Source: Biscogniauxia marginata
Taxonomy: Eukaryota; Ascomycota; Sordariomycetes; Xylariales; Xylariaceae
NCBI GenBank assembly: GCA_022695795.1
Contig: MU404132.1
Coordinates: forward strand, 62,001-126,000
DNA: 64,000 nucleotides
Reading direction: 5' to 3'
Numbering within the stretch: the first letter of the stretch is position 1; each line of letters starts with the position of its first letter. Of the stretch, positions 44,072 to 57,703 are shown piece by piece. The position numbers and the translations under genes were made by a program. The notes under the pieces are model-generated. The model had not been told where the DNA came from. It ran no database searches and saw nothing but the letters and a program-made list of their open reading frames with translations.

Positions 44072-46711
44072 TCAACCCTCGTATTCCTCCTCGATAGGTG
44101 CCGGAGTTCGTCTCTCGTTGCGTCGTTTGGGACGGCGGTGTCTCGAGCTCGAGATGTTGCTCGCAGAGTCCTCCGGGGCCAGGTCAAAATCATCGCCTCC
44201 CCAGTCGCTCTCGCTCAGTCCGTCGTCCTCCCCGGTAGCCCACGGGGGTCTGTCGAAGCCTGCCGAGCTACCCGACAACTGGGGCAGTACATCAATCTTC
44301 CCAGCACGACGGTGTTGCTGGTTCATCAACAATCCATTATTGCGCTGTCGAAGCGCGTTCCGTACCACCTCGGCACGCTGGTGCAACTTTTCGAATGCGT
44401 CTTCAAGGGCCTCCATACCTTGGTAAATTTCCCGTTCTACCTCGGCTAGCACAGCCATCTCTACTTCTTCGTCGTGAGACACGGGTTGACGGCTAGTAGC
44501 GGTCGTCGAGGATAGCGAGATGAACGAAGCAGGTGTTGCGCCACGGGAATACACGCCCGAGAAAGGCGTAGTGCTACGGGAAGCACCTCGCAGTCCACTA
44601 CCCGGGGTCATGGGCCCTCGAGATGGATTATCGGCAGTCGGTGTAATTGCATCATCCATATCGGCTCCAGACCACAGGAAACCATCGAAGCGGCCCGAGA
44701 TGAGGATTTCCCACTCCTGCGGGCTAATGTCGGTGATGGTGGCTAGGAGGTCATGGTACATCGGGTTCTTGACAAGGTACACGGCGGTCTCTGCATCACG
44801 CGGCGCCTGAGGGAGGCGATAGAGTCGTTGAAGTGCGAGTCCCGTCTTGACGAGAAAGTCTGTTCGAGACTTCCGCATCGGCGTCGGTGCTCGCAACGCT
44901 GGCTGCAGTTCCCGAGCTCCCGACAGTATCGCATTGAAGTAAGGCTGTTCCTCCTGGTCCAGGTTCGTGAGGATGGCAAAAGCTAGCGTCTCGTCGTCAA
45001 CTTCCGATGGAGGCGGTACGGGCGACTCGGAACAATTGCTCATCCACTTGTCTACCGCCGACCTGACCTTCTTGGACTGCCGTAGATAATGGTCCCTAAA
45101 CTCCTCCGCAATATCGGGGTCTAGCTTGACCGGCGAGGCGGGTCGTGGTGGCATCTCTGCTGTGCTCTCAATGGCACTAGCTCCAACGGCCTCAAGATCA
45201 AAAGGTGGCCATGAAGGTACTTCCACCCTGCCGCCCACACGTTCCAGAACCTCGCCCCATCCCAAACCTCGATGCTCCTCGGGCTCCCTCTCGCACATTA
45301 TGCAAGTACACCCCTCAGGCGGGAGATCCCTCGAGAAGACATCCTCTAGCCGGTCCAATAGTCGACGAGCTACTGACCTATGCCCCGTGGCCACTGCAAC
45401 TGAACCTTGCTTCTGAATTACAGATTGGTACTGGTCCAAGAGGTTGAAAAACGGCGCAAATAACGTCTCGCAGCCTGCCAGAGGTGGATTCGATGGCCGT
45501 GTCCCATTTTGACGAGGTAAAACGGAGAGGAAGTGCTTGGATATCGGGTGCACTAGCCCGCCGTTCTGAAGCAGGTAATCAACCCGGGGCACCTCCGACG
45601 TATTCAACGACGGCAGGGGCGGAGGCGGAGGAGGAGGCGGGTAGTCGGGCACACTAGGCGTGTGGTGTTCTTTCTCGTCGCCATGAGTCTGGGAAGCAGG
45701 GGTTTGCTTGTCCTCGGCGAAAACATGAGGTGGGGGGAATTGCGGTGTGACAACAGTAGGTGTTTTCGGCGAGGAGTCCTGTACAGACTCGGGAGAGTCA
45801 TCAATCTCTATGGGACTAGGCTTCCTCCGGGACTTTGTCGTTGCGCTCCTCTCGAGGGCGATCGAGGTCGAGGTGGATGTGGACCGAGCGCCGGCCGTCC
45901 GCTCGTCGCTCAGAGTGGACACGACTTCGTCAACCACTTCAATGCCGGGCGGTGGCCTGAGCGGAGTCGACTTGACGAAGGTAGCCTGGCTTGAGGCCTT
46001 GGATTTCGTGGATACCTTTGACTTGTCGTCCCGACGCGAGTTGTTCCGGGACACGCCCGGTGTCTTGGATTTGTGTGCGGATCTCTCGTCGTCCGAGTCT
46101 AGCTCTAGCTCGTCTCTCAGTTTGGTGGCCGACCGCTTGTTACGCCTCTTTTCTGCCGACACGTCGGTCTCGGGCGGGCTGGGCGGTCTGTCGTCCTTCT
46201 TCTTCCTGCTTCCCGAGCTGTCGGGGGATCTGGATCTTCGCCTCCGGCTGCTGGAGCTGAGGTCTGTCGGCTCGGGGGTGGGGAGGTCTTCGTGGGATTG
46301 GGTTTGGGATTGGGTTTGGCTGTCGTGGACGGCTTCCTTGCTGTGAGCCTTGCTGAAGGTGGGATAGGGCAGGCTGACGCGGCTGCCAGTGATGGAGGAT
46401 CGGAGCTCGGGTACTAGGTCGGTCATTGAAGAGGCTTTCCTCTCGCGGTCCCTCTCTCTCTCTTCCTTGGTGCGGTGTCTGCGATGCGAGTGGGAGGAGA
46501 GGTGCGAATCGGCCTCGGCTGGGTGTTTGGACTTGGAGTGGCGTGAGGAGTGTGCTCTGTGGTGACGGTGGCCTTCCTTGTCCCTGTCGGACCTGTCGGT
46601 CTTTGAGCGGTCGTGCTTGGTCCTGCGTTCCCGGTCTCGATCCCGTTCTCGTGGGCGGTCGTCAGTGGCTGTGGGCGATGCGGCATCTTCTTCACGGTCT
46701 CTGGTACCCAT
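44072..46711 (-). CDS. Large low-complexity conserved fungal protein with an RD/RE-rich N-terminus and CxCxxC motif
   Basis: A single 879-aa frame from the ATG at 46709-46711. Residues about 1-95 are Arg/Asp/Glu/His/Ser repeats (RERDRDRERRTKHDRSKTDR) like SR-type nuclear proteins. A long disordered Ser/Thr/Pro region follows, with a PPPPPPPPLPSL tract near residue 370. The folded part starts near residue 395: KHFLSVLPRQNG, GCETLFAPFFNLLDQYQSVI, GHRSVARRLLDRLEDVF and a cysteine motif CTCIMCEREPEE (C-x-C-x2-C). Helical segments with WMSNCSES, ILTNLDQEEQPYFNAILSGA, YRLPQAPRDAETAVYLVKNP and ISPQEWEILISGRFDGFLWS come next. I recognise the architecture as conserved in filamentous ascomycetes but cannot assign a function. 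A nuclear location is inferred from the basic repeats. The C-terminus is acidic then basic (SRHRRPKRRNERRTP). Confidence 0.75.
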   Translation of the reverse strand: MGTRDREEDAASPTATDDRPRERDRDRERRTKHDRSKTDRSDRDKEGHRHHRAHSSRHSKSKHPAEADSHLSSHSHRRHRTKEERERDRERKASSMTDLVPELRSSITGSRVSLPYPTFSKAHSKEAVHDSQTQSQTQSHEDLPTPEPTDLSSSSRRRRSRSPDSSGSRKKKDDRPPSPPETDVSAEKRRNKRSATKLRDELELDSDDERSAHKSKTPGVSRNNSRRDDKSKVSTKSKASSQATFVKSTPLRPPPGIEVVDEVVSTLSDERTAGARSTSTSTSIALERSATTKSRRKPSPIEIDDSPESVQDSSPKTPTVVTPQFPPPHVFAEDKQTPASQTHGDEKEHHTPSVPDYPPPPPPPPLPSLNTSEVPRVDYLLQNGGLVHPISKHFLSVLPRQNGTRPSNPPLAGCETLFAPFFNLLDQYQSVIQKQGSVAVATGHRSVARRLLDRLEDVFSRDLPPEGCTCIMCEREPEEHRGLGWGEVLERVGGRVEVPSWPPFDLEAVGASAIESTAEMPPRPASPVKLDPDIAEEFRDHYLRQSKKVRSAVDKWMSNCSESPVPPPSEVDDETLAFAILTNLDQEEQPYFNAILSGARELQPALRAPTPMRKSRTDFLVKTGLALQRLYRLPQAPRDAETAVYLVKNPMYHDLLATITDISPQEWEILISGRFDGFLWSGADMDDAITPTADNPSRGPMTPGSGLRGASRSTTPFSGVYSRGATPASFISLSSTTATSRQPVSHDEEVEMAVLAEVEREIYQGMEALEDAFEKLHQRAEVVRNALRQRNNGLLMNQQHRRAGKIDVLPQLSGSSAGFDRPPWATGEDDGLSESDWGGDDFDLAPEDSASNISSSRHRRPKRRNERRTPAPIEEEYEG

Positions 46712-48690
46712 TGTGGTGGATCATTATGGGAGCCCAACTGGGCCCGACGGCTGGAGAATGGAGGCGAATAAGACTGTCGCGGACTCCGGACTGGACGGGT
46801 GTTATCATGTGTTGTGCAGTGTAGGTGTAGTGGTTGTGCAGGATGGAAGGAGGACGGAGGACGGGAATGGGGCAATTCTTCTGCAGGCACATTTCCAAAG
46901 GGAAGTTGTCGGCGGCTGTTGGGTGTTGATGAGCTACGCAGCCGCCTGTGATTGGCTAGTCAAGTGTGAATTGGGTACAGTACTGGAGGTACCGTTTTTT
47001 TTGTGAGGCTTTCTTAGCAAGTCTAGCTCGGCTAAATCCGCACTGTACTTCCCTGCCTCTTTTTGCCCCCCCAGTGTCCCCCCTCCCCTCTCCCCTTTCA
47101 GCTACCTATCACCCCACTGTCCGATTCGCTCCCGGTCCATTGATCGATCCTCTTCCGACGTTCTACATCATCCCACTCTATATTCATCAATAATAAAGAC
47201 AATATATCTACCTACATATACACCTACATATTTTGTGTAGCTTCAGGCGTATTTTAAAAGTTATCCCATCATTTCAGAAACTGTGTGCATTGTCTTCACA
47301 CCTCTCACATACATACATAGATCTATGCATCGCTGTACCTTATACCCCTACATTTAACTATGTATTCATTGGTTCTTGAAAACTACACAGTCTCCTTAAT
47401 ACTGTCCATCTCCTTCCTGTCTATTGAGCTTGACTAGCACATAGCACACATCGTAGCAATAAACAATAACGATAATAGTAATAACAATAAAGAACCTCAA
47501 TATTTTTGTTCTCGCCCCTCATTACTTATAGTTGCTAGGTTATCTAGCCACTTTCCTAGCCTCTCACTTTATATATCTTATATACCTAGGCACTTACAAC
47601 ATATATATCTACTTAAAAGTCATCATTTATTAATATATATTGCTGTTCATACACATGCTCGTCCAAGGAAACGGCATCAATGGTAATTGCAACTCTACCG
47701 GGCGCTTAGAAGGTGATATGTACCTAGGTACGCGCGTCGAGTTACTACGTAGGTAAGAAACACTCAGCCTGCCTCGGCATCTCCTATCCTATGAGTCTTG
47801 GTTCGAAACAACATCACGGAACCAACAAAGCCAACATACATGACATATGGACTCTTATGTACGTATCTATAGTTACCTAGTTAACATACCAGTCCCCTAT
47901 TAATTCTCAGGCCTCCCCCAAAACGCAAGGTACCTACCTGCCATTCATGTTACATACATAGTACATTGCAGTGCCCAATGAACGACTATATTTTTTAAGG
48001 TTCTGAGTAGAAGTCAAAACTACCTAAGGTACCTATAGTAGGTAGGTATCTAATCAATGTAAAGTAGGGTAGGATTGCTTCAATGGTTATCTAGCTGCCG
48101 TTAGTTCTCAAAAACGTTTCTGATTCGACCAAGATTAAAGATCCATCCCCCCCCCCCAAAACCAGATCTGAAACCAACGCTGCCTGGCCGATAGGACTGC
48201 AGCCTATCCATCCATCCATCCCATCTAGTAGTTCATTCACAGTGCGTAGGCATTTCATTTTTGGTTACTGTACATAAAAAACCGGCAAGGCTGAGAGGTA
48301 CTGCCAACCTAGGAAGAAAAAAAGTCTTTTACAGAACTTGTCTATTATGATGATTAGACTCTTTCCTTAGAGGGTCTGTGCCTAAATAGGCTCCCGAGAT
48401 AACCATAACCTCTCTAGCTAAGTGTGACATCGCCAGCATGGCAATATCTATTGACATCTGTGTGTCTCTCTCTATGCGTAAGTAACAGAGGATCATAATG
48501 ATGACCTTCTCTTCAGAAAATACTAAACACCCACCTCTACCCGCCTCTCTTCATCTATTCCTTTCCTTTTTAAATTTTTTCTCCCCCGGTAGTACCTCTA
48601 CGAAATCAAAACTTCTTCATCTTGTATGCCATGGGTATGGGATACAAAGGGTTCAAGGAGTCATGTAATGCAAAATAGGGTTAAACCGTT
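46712..48690. other. Intergenic region, 2 kb
   Basis: Upstream side of the low-complexity gene and 3' side of ATP sulfurylase. AT-rich, repetitive sequence lies at about 47180-47660. TACCTAGGTACG and ACCTAAGGTACCTATAGTAGGTAGGTATC motifs occur at about 47721 and 48023-48052. No gene is supported. Confidence 0.5.
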
Positions 48691-52719
<4,029 letters not shown>

Positions 52720-52729
52720 NNNNNNNNNN
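52720..52729. other. Assembly gap of 10 N within G/C homopolymers
   Basis: Ten N follow a stretch of G-runs from 52647 (broken by C or T) and precede C-rich sequence including a C-run of about 20 at 52771-52790. G on one side and C on the other suggests either a scaffold join or an unresolved hairpin-forming, quadruplex-prone tract. Confidence 0.95.
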
Positions 52730-52995
52730 CCCCTTCTCGGTCTCTGTCCGGCCCGCCCCGCCAACCCCCACCCCCCCCCCCCCCCCCCCCCTTCACCGAG
52801 AAGTCTGCGCCGGAACACGCGCAGCAAGCGTCCTCTTCGCCAAGGCTGAACCTCCGCTCAACACCGCGCTCTTGGGCTGCAGACCGGAGGACGGGGAAGG
52901 CACATCGTCGAGGCCACCGCCACCAGCAGGGCTTTCGCGACGGAAGAAAAGTGCCATGTTCTCTCCCCCCTTCATTTTTCCCCTTCTCGTTTTTC

Positions 52996-53027
<32 letters not shown>

Positions 53028-53912
53028 GAAAAAAAAGCGGTAATAGGCAAAAGTGAAATGCACCAGTTGTGGTAAAAAAAAACTGAAAGTAGACGGCTAA
53101 GGGAATTAGACAGTGAAGAAGGTAAGTTAAGTCGGAATTTAACTACCGAAGCTCACGACAATATTGTGGTTATATATAAATGTATGTTATACATGTGTAG
53201 ATCAAAGCTTTCCTCTATCGTCGGCATATTTCCCTAGTTAATTCTTTTTAAGAAAAATTTACGTACGTAAAAGGGGTATAGGGACTCCTTTTTACCCCGG
53301 ACATAGGTATTTATCATGCTATTACCTTCTATATACTATACAACATCAGACCAAATTTACTTAACTAGTGTAATAGTTCATAGGGAGCGTGGCAAAGTTA
53401 TTACCACTTTAGAATTAGAAACCTCCTTTGTTTTATTCAAATAACCTGGCATAACACTTGGAATACGGGATTCCAGGCCATGTTCCTCCATGTCCAAGTG
53501 ATCTCCTGTGTATGTAGATGGAGACTTAGTAGCAGCGATTAGATCAGCCCTCCCATCTCATCTTGAGTGCCAAGCCGGCACCTTGCAATACCTGCGTGAA
53601 GTCACTTAGACCAAGGATATTCACTAATCTTGAGGCTCTTTTATAGTTCCAATAAGTATTAAGAAGACATATTGTCGTCATTACAGAATAGTGCCTAAGC
53701 CTAGGATTTTTTTGCCTACAGTATCTTTTCCTTTTTACCCCCTCACATCCTTGCAATCTCCCAACTTTCAAAAGCAAATCTTTCATACCTTAGTCACTCT
53801 CCACCACATAACAGCACAATGTTGCAACGTCAAGAAATCCCTCCACATATCTTTGGCCACTGCCAAATCTCAAAAAGAGGAGGGCTAACCATATACGACT
53901 TCGATGAGTACT
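52730..53912. other. Region between the gap and the mucin-like gene
   Basis: On the minus strand at 52796-52957 a 53-codon frame starts MALFFRRESPAGGGGLDDVP and ends QTSR, followed by GTGAAG. It could be the first exon of a gene reading into the gap, but nothing recognisable follows on the other side. A T-run/A-run pair at about 52999-53036 forms a perfect-looking stem. About 53080-53440 is AT-rich. No confident gene. Confidence 0.4.
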
Positions 53913-56900
53913 TCAGTCTTCGTGCTTTCCCTCGTCATGTCCGAAGTTTGGAATTAGTTTATGGACATACTGTTGCCATCTTGACAAGGCGCTCTGCTTC
54001 GACTCGCTTTGAATAGGCTCATCTAAGGCATTGATGCCGCTTGCATCACGATGCACAAATTTAGAGGAAGGAGGGCCTGTCGGCGTGCTGTGCCATCGAT
54101 CTTTATTCGGTATAAGAGGAGGAAGTTCTGATGCGGATGAAGTACTCATCGCGAAGAAGGGACTCGGAGACAAAACACCAGTAGATGTGGTGCTGTTCAG
54201 TGATTGACCTGAAGCTGCTGTCGTAATGGATGTTATAAAGGTGGACAGAGGGCTACCACCTGTCGAATTTCCTGCAAGCTCTGTTAGGACTTCATCTCAG
54301 CTAGGTTTATAATCTTCTCGACGGCATGACTTACCTAGGACGATACTAGCACTAACCTCAGCAGTTGAGGCGGACGAGGTGCTTGGCGTTAATGTCAAGA
54401 CCGTTGTTGAGCCCGACTGTGTAATCGTGGTCTCGGTGCAAGTCGTGTCAACTGAAGTCGGTGAACTCGAGGATAATGTTAGTACTGTCGTAGATCCCGA
54501 TTGAGTGATTGTAGTCTCGCTACAAGTTGTATCAAGTGGAGTAGGTGAGCTCGATGACAACGTTAAGACTGTTATGGAACCAGACTGAGTAATTGTAGTT
54601 TCGCTGCAAGTCGAAGTTGTGTTGACAGGTAACAGCGAACTCGAGGACAAAGTAAGGACTGTCGTAGAACCCGACTGCGTAATGGTGGTTTCACTACAAG
54701 TTGTGTCGGTTGATGCGGATGAAGTTGACACAGGAGGCAGTATTGCACTTGTCACTGAGCCTGCCGTTGGCCCAGTAATTACTGTTGAGTTTGAAAGAGG
54801 GTACGAAGCAGACGTAGAAGGGACTCCAGCGGAGGCGCCAGCTTTACTGGCACTAAGGGTAGAACTGGTTATAAATATTGACTCGCTGGTAGTGGTAGTT
54901 TGGTTGGACAGACTACTTGACGACGTCAAACTAGATAGGATTATCGAGTTCGAGATAGGGATAACCAAAGACGTCTGCGATATAGAAGCTGACTGGGTAC
55001 CCGTTTCGCTAATGGAGGGAAAACCGCTAACTGAGGCAGCAGTCGGGTTAGAAAGGCTTGTGGAGTTAGTTAAGGGGAAGGGTGGCGCTGTGGATGACTC
55101 CCCGGGTGACAATGTCGACACCTCTGTACCGGAAACCAAGCCAGAACTGGCAGGAGAAGCGCTTTCAGGTCCATTTGAGCTCTCGCCCGTGAGTGGTGGG
55201 GAGGAAGCCAAGGAGCTGGAAGATATAGTAATATTAGAGCCTGTTGGAGCGAGCGTGACACTTGTAGGTGAGATAAGTGTTGGCGTCGAATTCAAAGTCT
55301 GACTAGAAACCGAAGCGCTTGTAGATAGGACGCTGCCCGGAAGGTTTGTCGATTCGGCAGAAACACCACTTGCAGTTGCTGGCAGTACAGTCGCTGTGCC
55401 AGTTGGGCCTGTCGCACCGTTTGCTGACAAACTTGAGTTTGTCACGGGGAATGGTGCGATGGACGATTCTGGGGGTTGAGAGGAAATGCCAGTAAAGAGA
55501 CTTGAGCCCGGCGTATTCGTTATGTTACTAGGTTCGGGTAGTGCAGTCGAGTTCAGAGCCGGAGTTGTGACTAAGGAAGAAACCAAAGAAGAGGCAGTGA
55601 CTAAATTGCTCGAGCTACCAGTAGGGCCAACAGTCGACAAAGTAGAGTTGGTCAGAGGAAAGGGGACCGTCTCAGATTCACCTGGAATGATGGTTGGAGA
55701 TCCGGTAAGAGAGGCTGGTATAGGGCTAGAGGGGCCAGGAGTATTCCCTTGTGCGGTGACAGTTCCACTCAATGGCTCTGATCCAACAACGGTAGAAGGA
55801 ACCCCTGTTCCGGTAGATGGTGGGCTTGTTAGGCCAACTGTTCCAAGCGTTGAGTTAGATAATGGGAAGGGAACTACCTGCGAAGTATTGAACGAGGGGC
55901 TGGTGGATAAAGCCGTCTCAACGTTCGGACCGCTGCTCGTTTCGATTGAAATAGTGCCAGCTGACGTGCCAGTAATGGGTGAAAGTCCGGAAATGCTCTC
56001 GGCACCAGTTGATGACGCTGTTGGGCCGCTTGTACCAGCAGTAGAATTTATCCAAGGGAATGGTGCTGGTGTAACAGATGCTGATGCTAGAATCGATTCA
56101 GAAGCCGTATTAGCAGTATTCTCGCTTGTGGGAGATGAGTTTTCAGACGCCGTCGACGTCAACGTGAGACTAGCAGAGCTGTAAACAGGCGATGTCGAAT
56201 TGTTGCTTGAAGTTATGGTTGTTGAGATACCCTCTGTCAGACCCGAAAAAGCCGTTGAATTCGACAGTGGGAATGGCGCAGTAGTACTGATAATACTGGT
56301 CTGACTGCTAGTGATTCCACCAGTTTCCGCAATGTTGCTTGCACTCTGGCTGGTTGGCCCAGTGGCTGGGATAAGTGACAAAGTTGAATTGATGACAGGA
56401 AAGGGTGCCGAAGACGTCACTGTTCCCCCAGTTCCCGTAAGAGTGCTCGTTGGGTTAACTGTTGGCGTAGTAGTTGTACTACTGCTGTTTGAAATCGGGA
56501 ACGGTATGGTGAGACTTCCACTAGCAGGAATGCTAGTAAGAATCATACTTGATGTCGACGTCAAATTGTTGGTAATTGGAGAGGCACCCGTCACAGCACT
56601 CCCAAAGACAGTGTTGGATCCAGTGCTTGAATATTCTGATGTATTTAGCGCAGAACTGCTTCCGAAAACTGTAGGACCTGTAGGACCTGCAGGGCCTAGG
56701 GTCGATGATGAGTTTAGGGAAACAGGCAGTGTGGTCTGAGCACTTTGCGCCGAGATTGACGATGAGTTAAAAGGTGCTGTACTTGTGGGGATAGTGATCG
56801 TGCTAGACGTCAGAGTGCTTGGGATGTTTCCTGTAGCAGCGTCGGCACCAGAAGTTCCAAGTGTGGTCCCGTTCGGAAAAATCGTCGTTGTGATGGAGCT

Positions 56901-57703
56901 TGCAGAACCTTCAGGGACAATTGTCACAGTCTCTGGGCTAAACACCGAAGAAGTTGTCTGATTTTCCGTGTATGTGACACTAGAAATGATTGATGAACCA
57001 GTCTATATGTCTTGTTAGTCATTCTATGCATTGTATTAAAACTACCGCAAATACGTCTCTTATATCTGAATTCACCGAGGATAAGGCATGCTAAATTCCA
57101 TCGAAAATGAAATACTTACAACTGATGATCCTAGCAAAGTTGTAAAGGTAGGCGATGTCAAAGAATTAGGTGATGCCCCTGTGGCCTCGGCTGCCGAGGT
57201 AGTATTCAGAGGGAGTATGCCAGTTCCGAACGCAGAGCTAGGCGCGGAAGGAGGTAGAAGGCTTGTCACGGAAGCTGAGGTACCTGCATTGGAATGAGTA
57301 TTATAAGCTGAATATAGAAATATGGGTAGCATAGCATACCAGGAGTGGCAGTTAAGCCTGCAGCTGATCCTGCAGAGGAACCAGATCCAAGAATGCTCGA
57401 TGAAGAGGTGGCAAGACTGGACTGACTTGGAATAGACACAACAGAAGAAGAAAACTCAGAAGTCGATGGAGGAGGAGGCGGGGCGCCATATCCTCCATAG
57501 CTTGGCGTAGGATAATCGTATGCACCGTGGTCAGGCTGAGATCCACTAAAGAGGGCATAATTGGGCTGGGCCGGTGTTTGATCACGACGGGATTCACGTC
57601 GAAGGAGAGGCTGGAATCCGTTGGGGAACGCAAGAATGCCGGCGACGCAGCTCAGCAGAAAGACTACCGACACGAGGTCGGCAGAGAGAGTCGAAGCTCT
57701 CAT
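53913..57703 (-). CDS. Secreted Ser/Thr-rich mucin-like cell-surface protein with tandem repeats
   Basis: Four exons, complement(53913..54271, 54335..57002, 57120..57283, 57340..57703), give 1184 aa; introns are 63, 117 and 56 nt with consistent phases. A signal peptide is visible (DLVSVVFLLSCVAGILA, cleavage probably before FPNGF), followed by RRESRRDQTP, possibly a Kex2-type site. After a Pro/Tyr-rich segment the protein is almost wholly Ser/Thr/Gly/Pro. About ten imperfect copies of a block like APFPLTNSTL....GPTG recur every 50-75 residues, most with an N-glycosylation sequon (NST/NSS). Then come four copies of a 27-29-residue unit, CSETTITQSGSTTVLTLSSS. The C-terminal exon is different and polar (NKDRWHSTPTG ... 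HDEGKHED), with no GPI signal or membrane anchor visible. This suggests secretion or wall association by glycans. Role unknown; adhesion or wall structure is inference. Confidence 0.8.
54370..54720 (-). repeat. Four tandem 27-29-residue coding repeats (CSETTITQSGSTTVLTL)
   Basis: The coding units CSETTITQSGSTTVLTL and CTETTITQSGSTTVLTL recur four times with spacers such as SSSLLPVNTTST, SSSPTPLDTT and SSSPTSVDTT. The DNA copies differ mostly at third positions, so the array is old or selected at protein level. Confidence 0.85.

Noticed and set aside
54619..56739. Three long plus-strand open frames (227, 232 and 142 codons) opposite the mucin-like gene
   Set aside because: They are Val/Glu-rich mirror images of the Ser/Thr/Pro repeats on the minus strand, where the frame also has a signal peptide and consistent introns.
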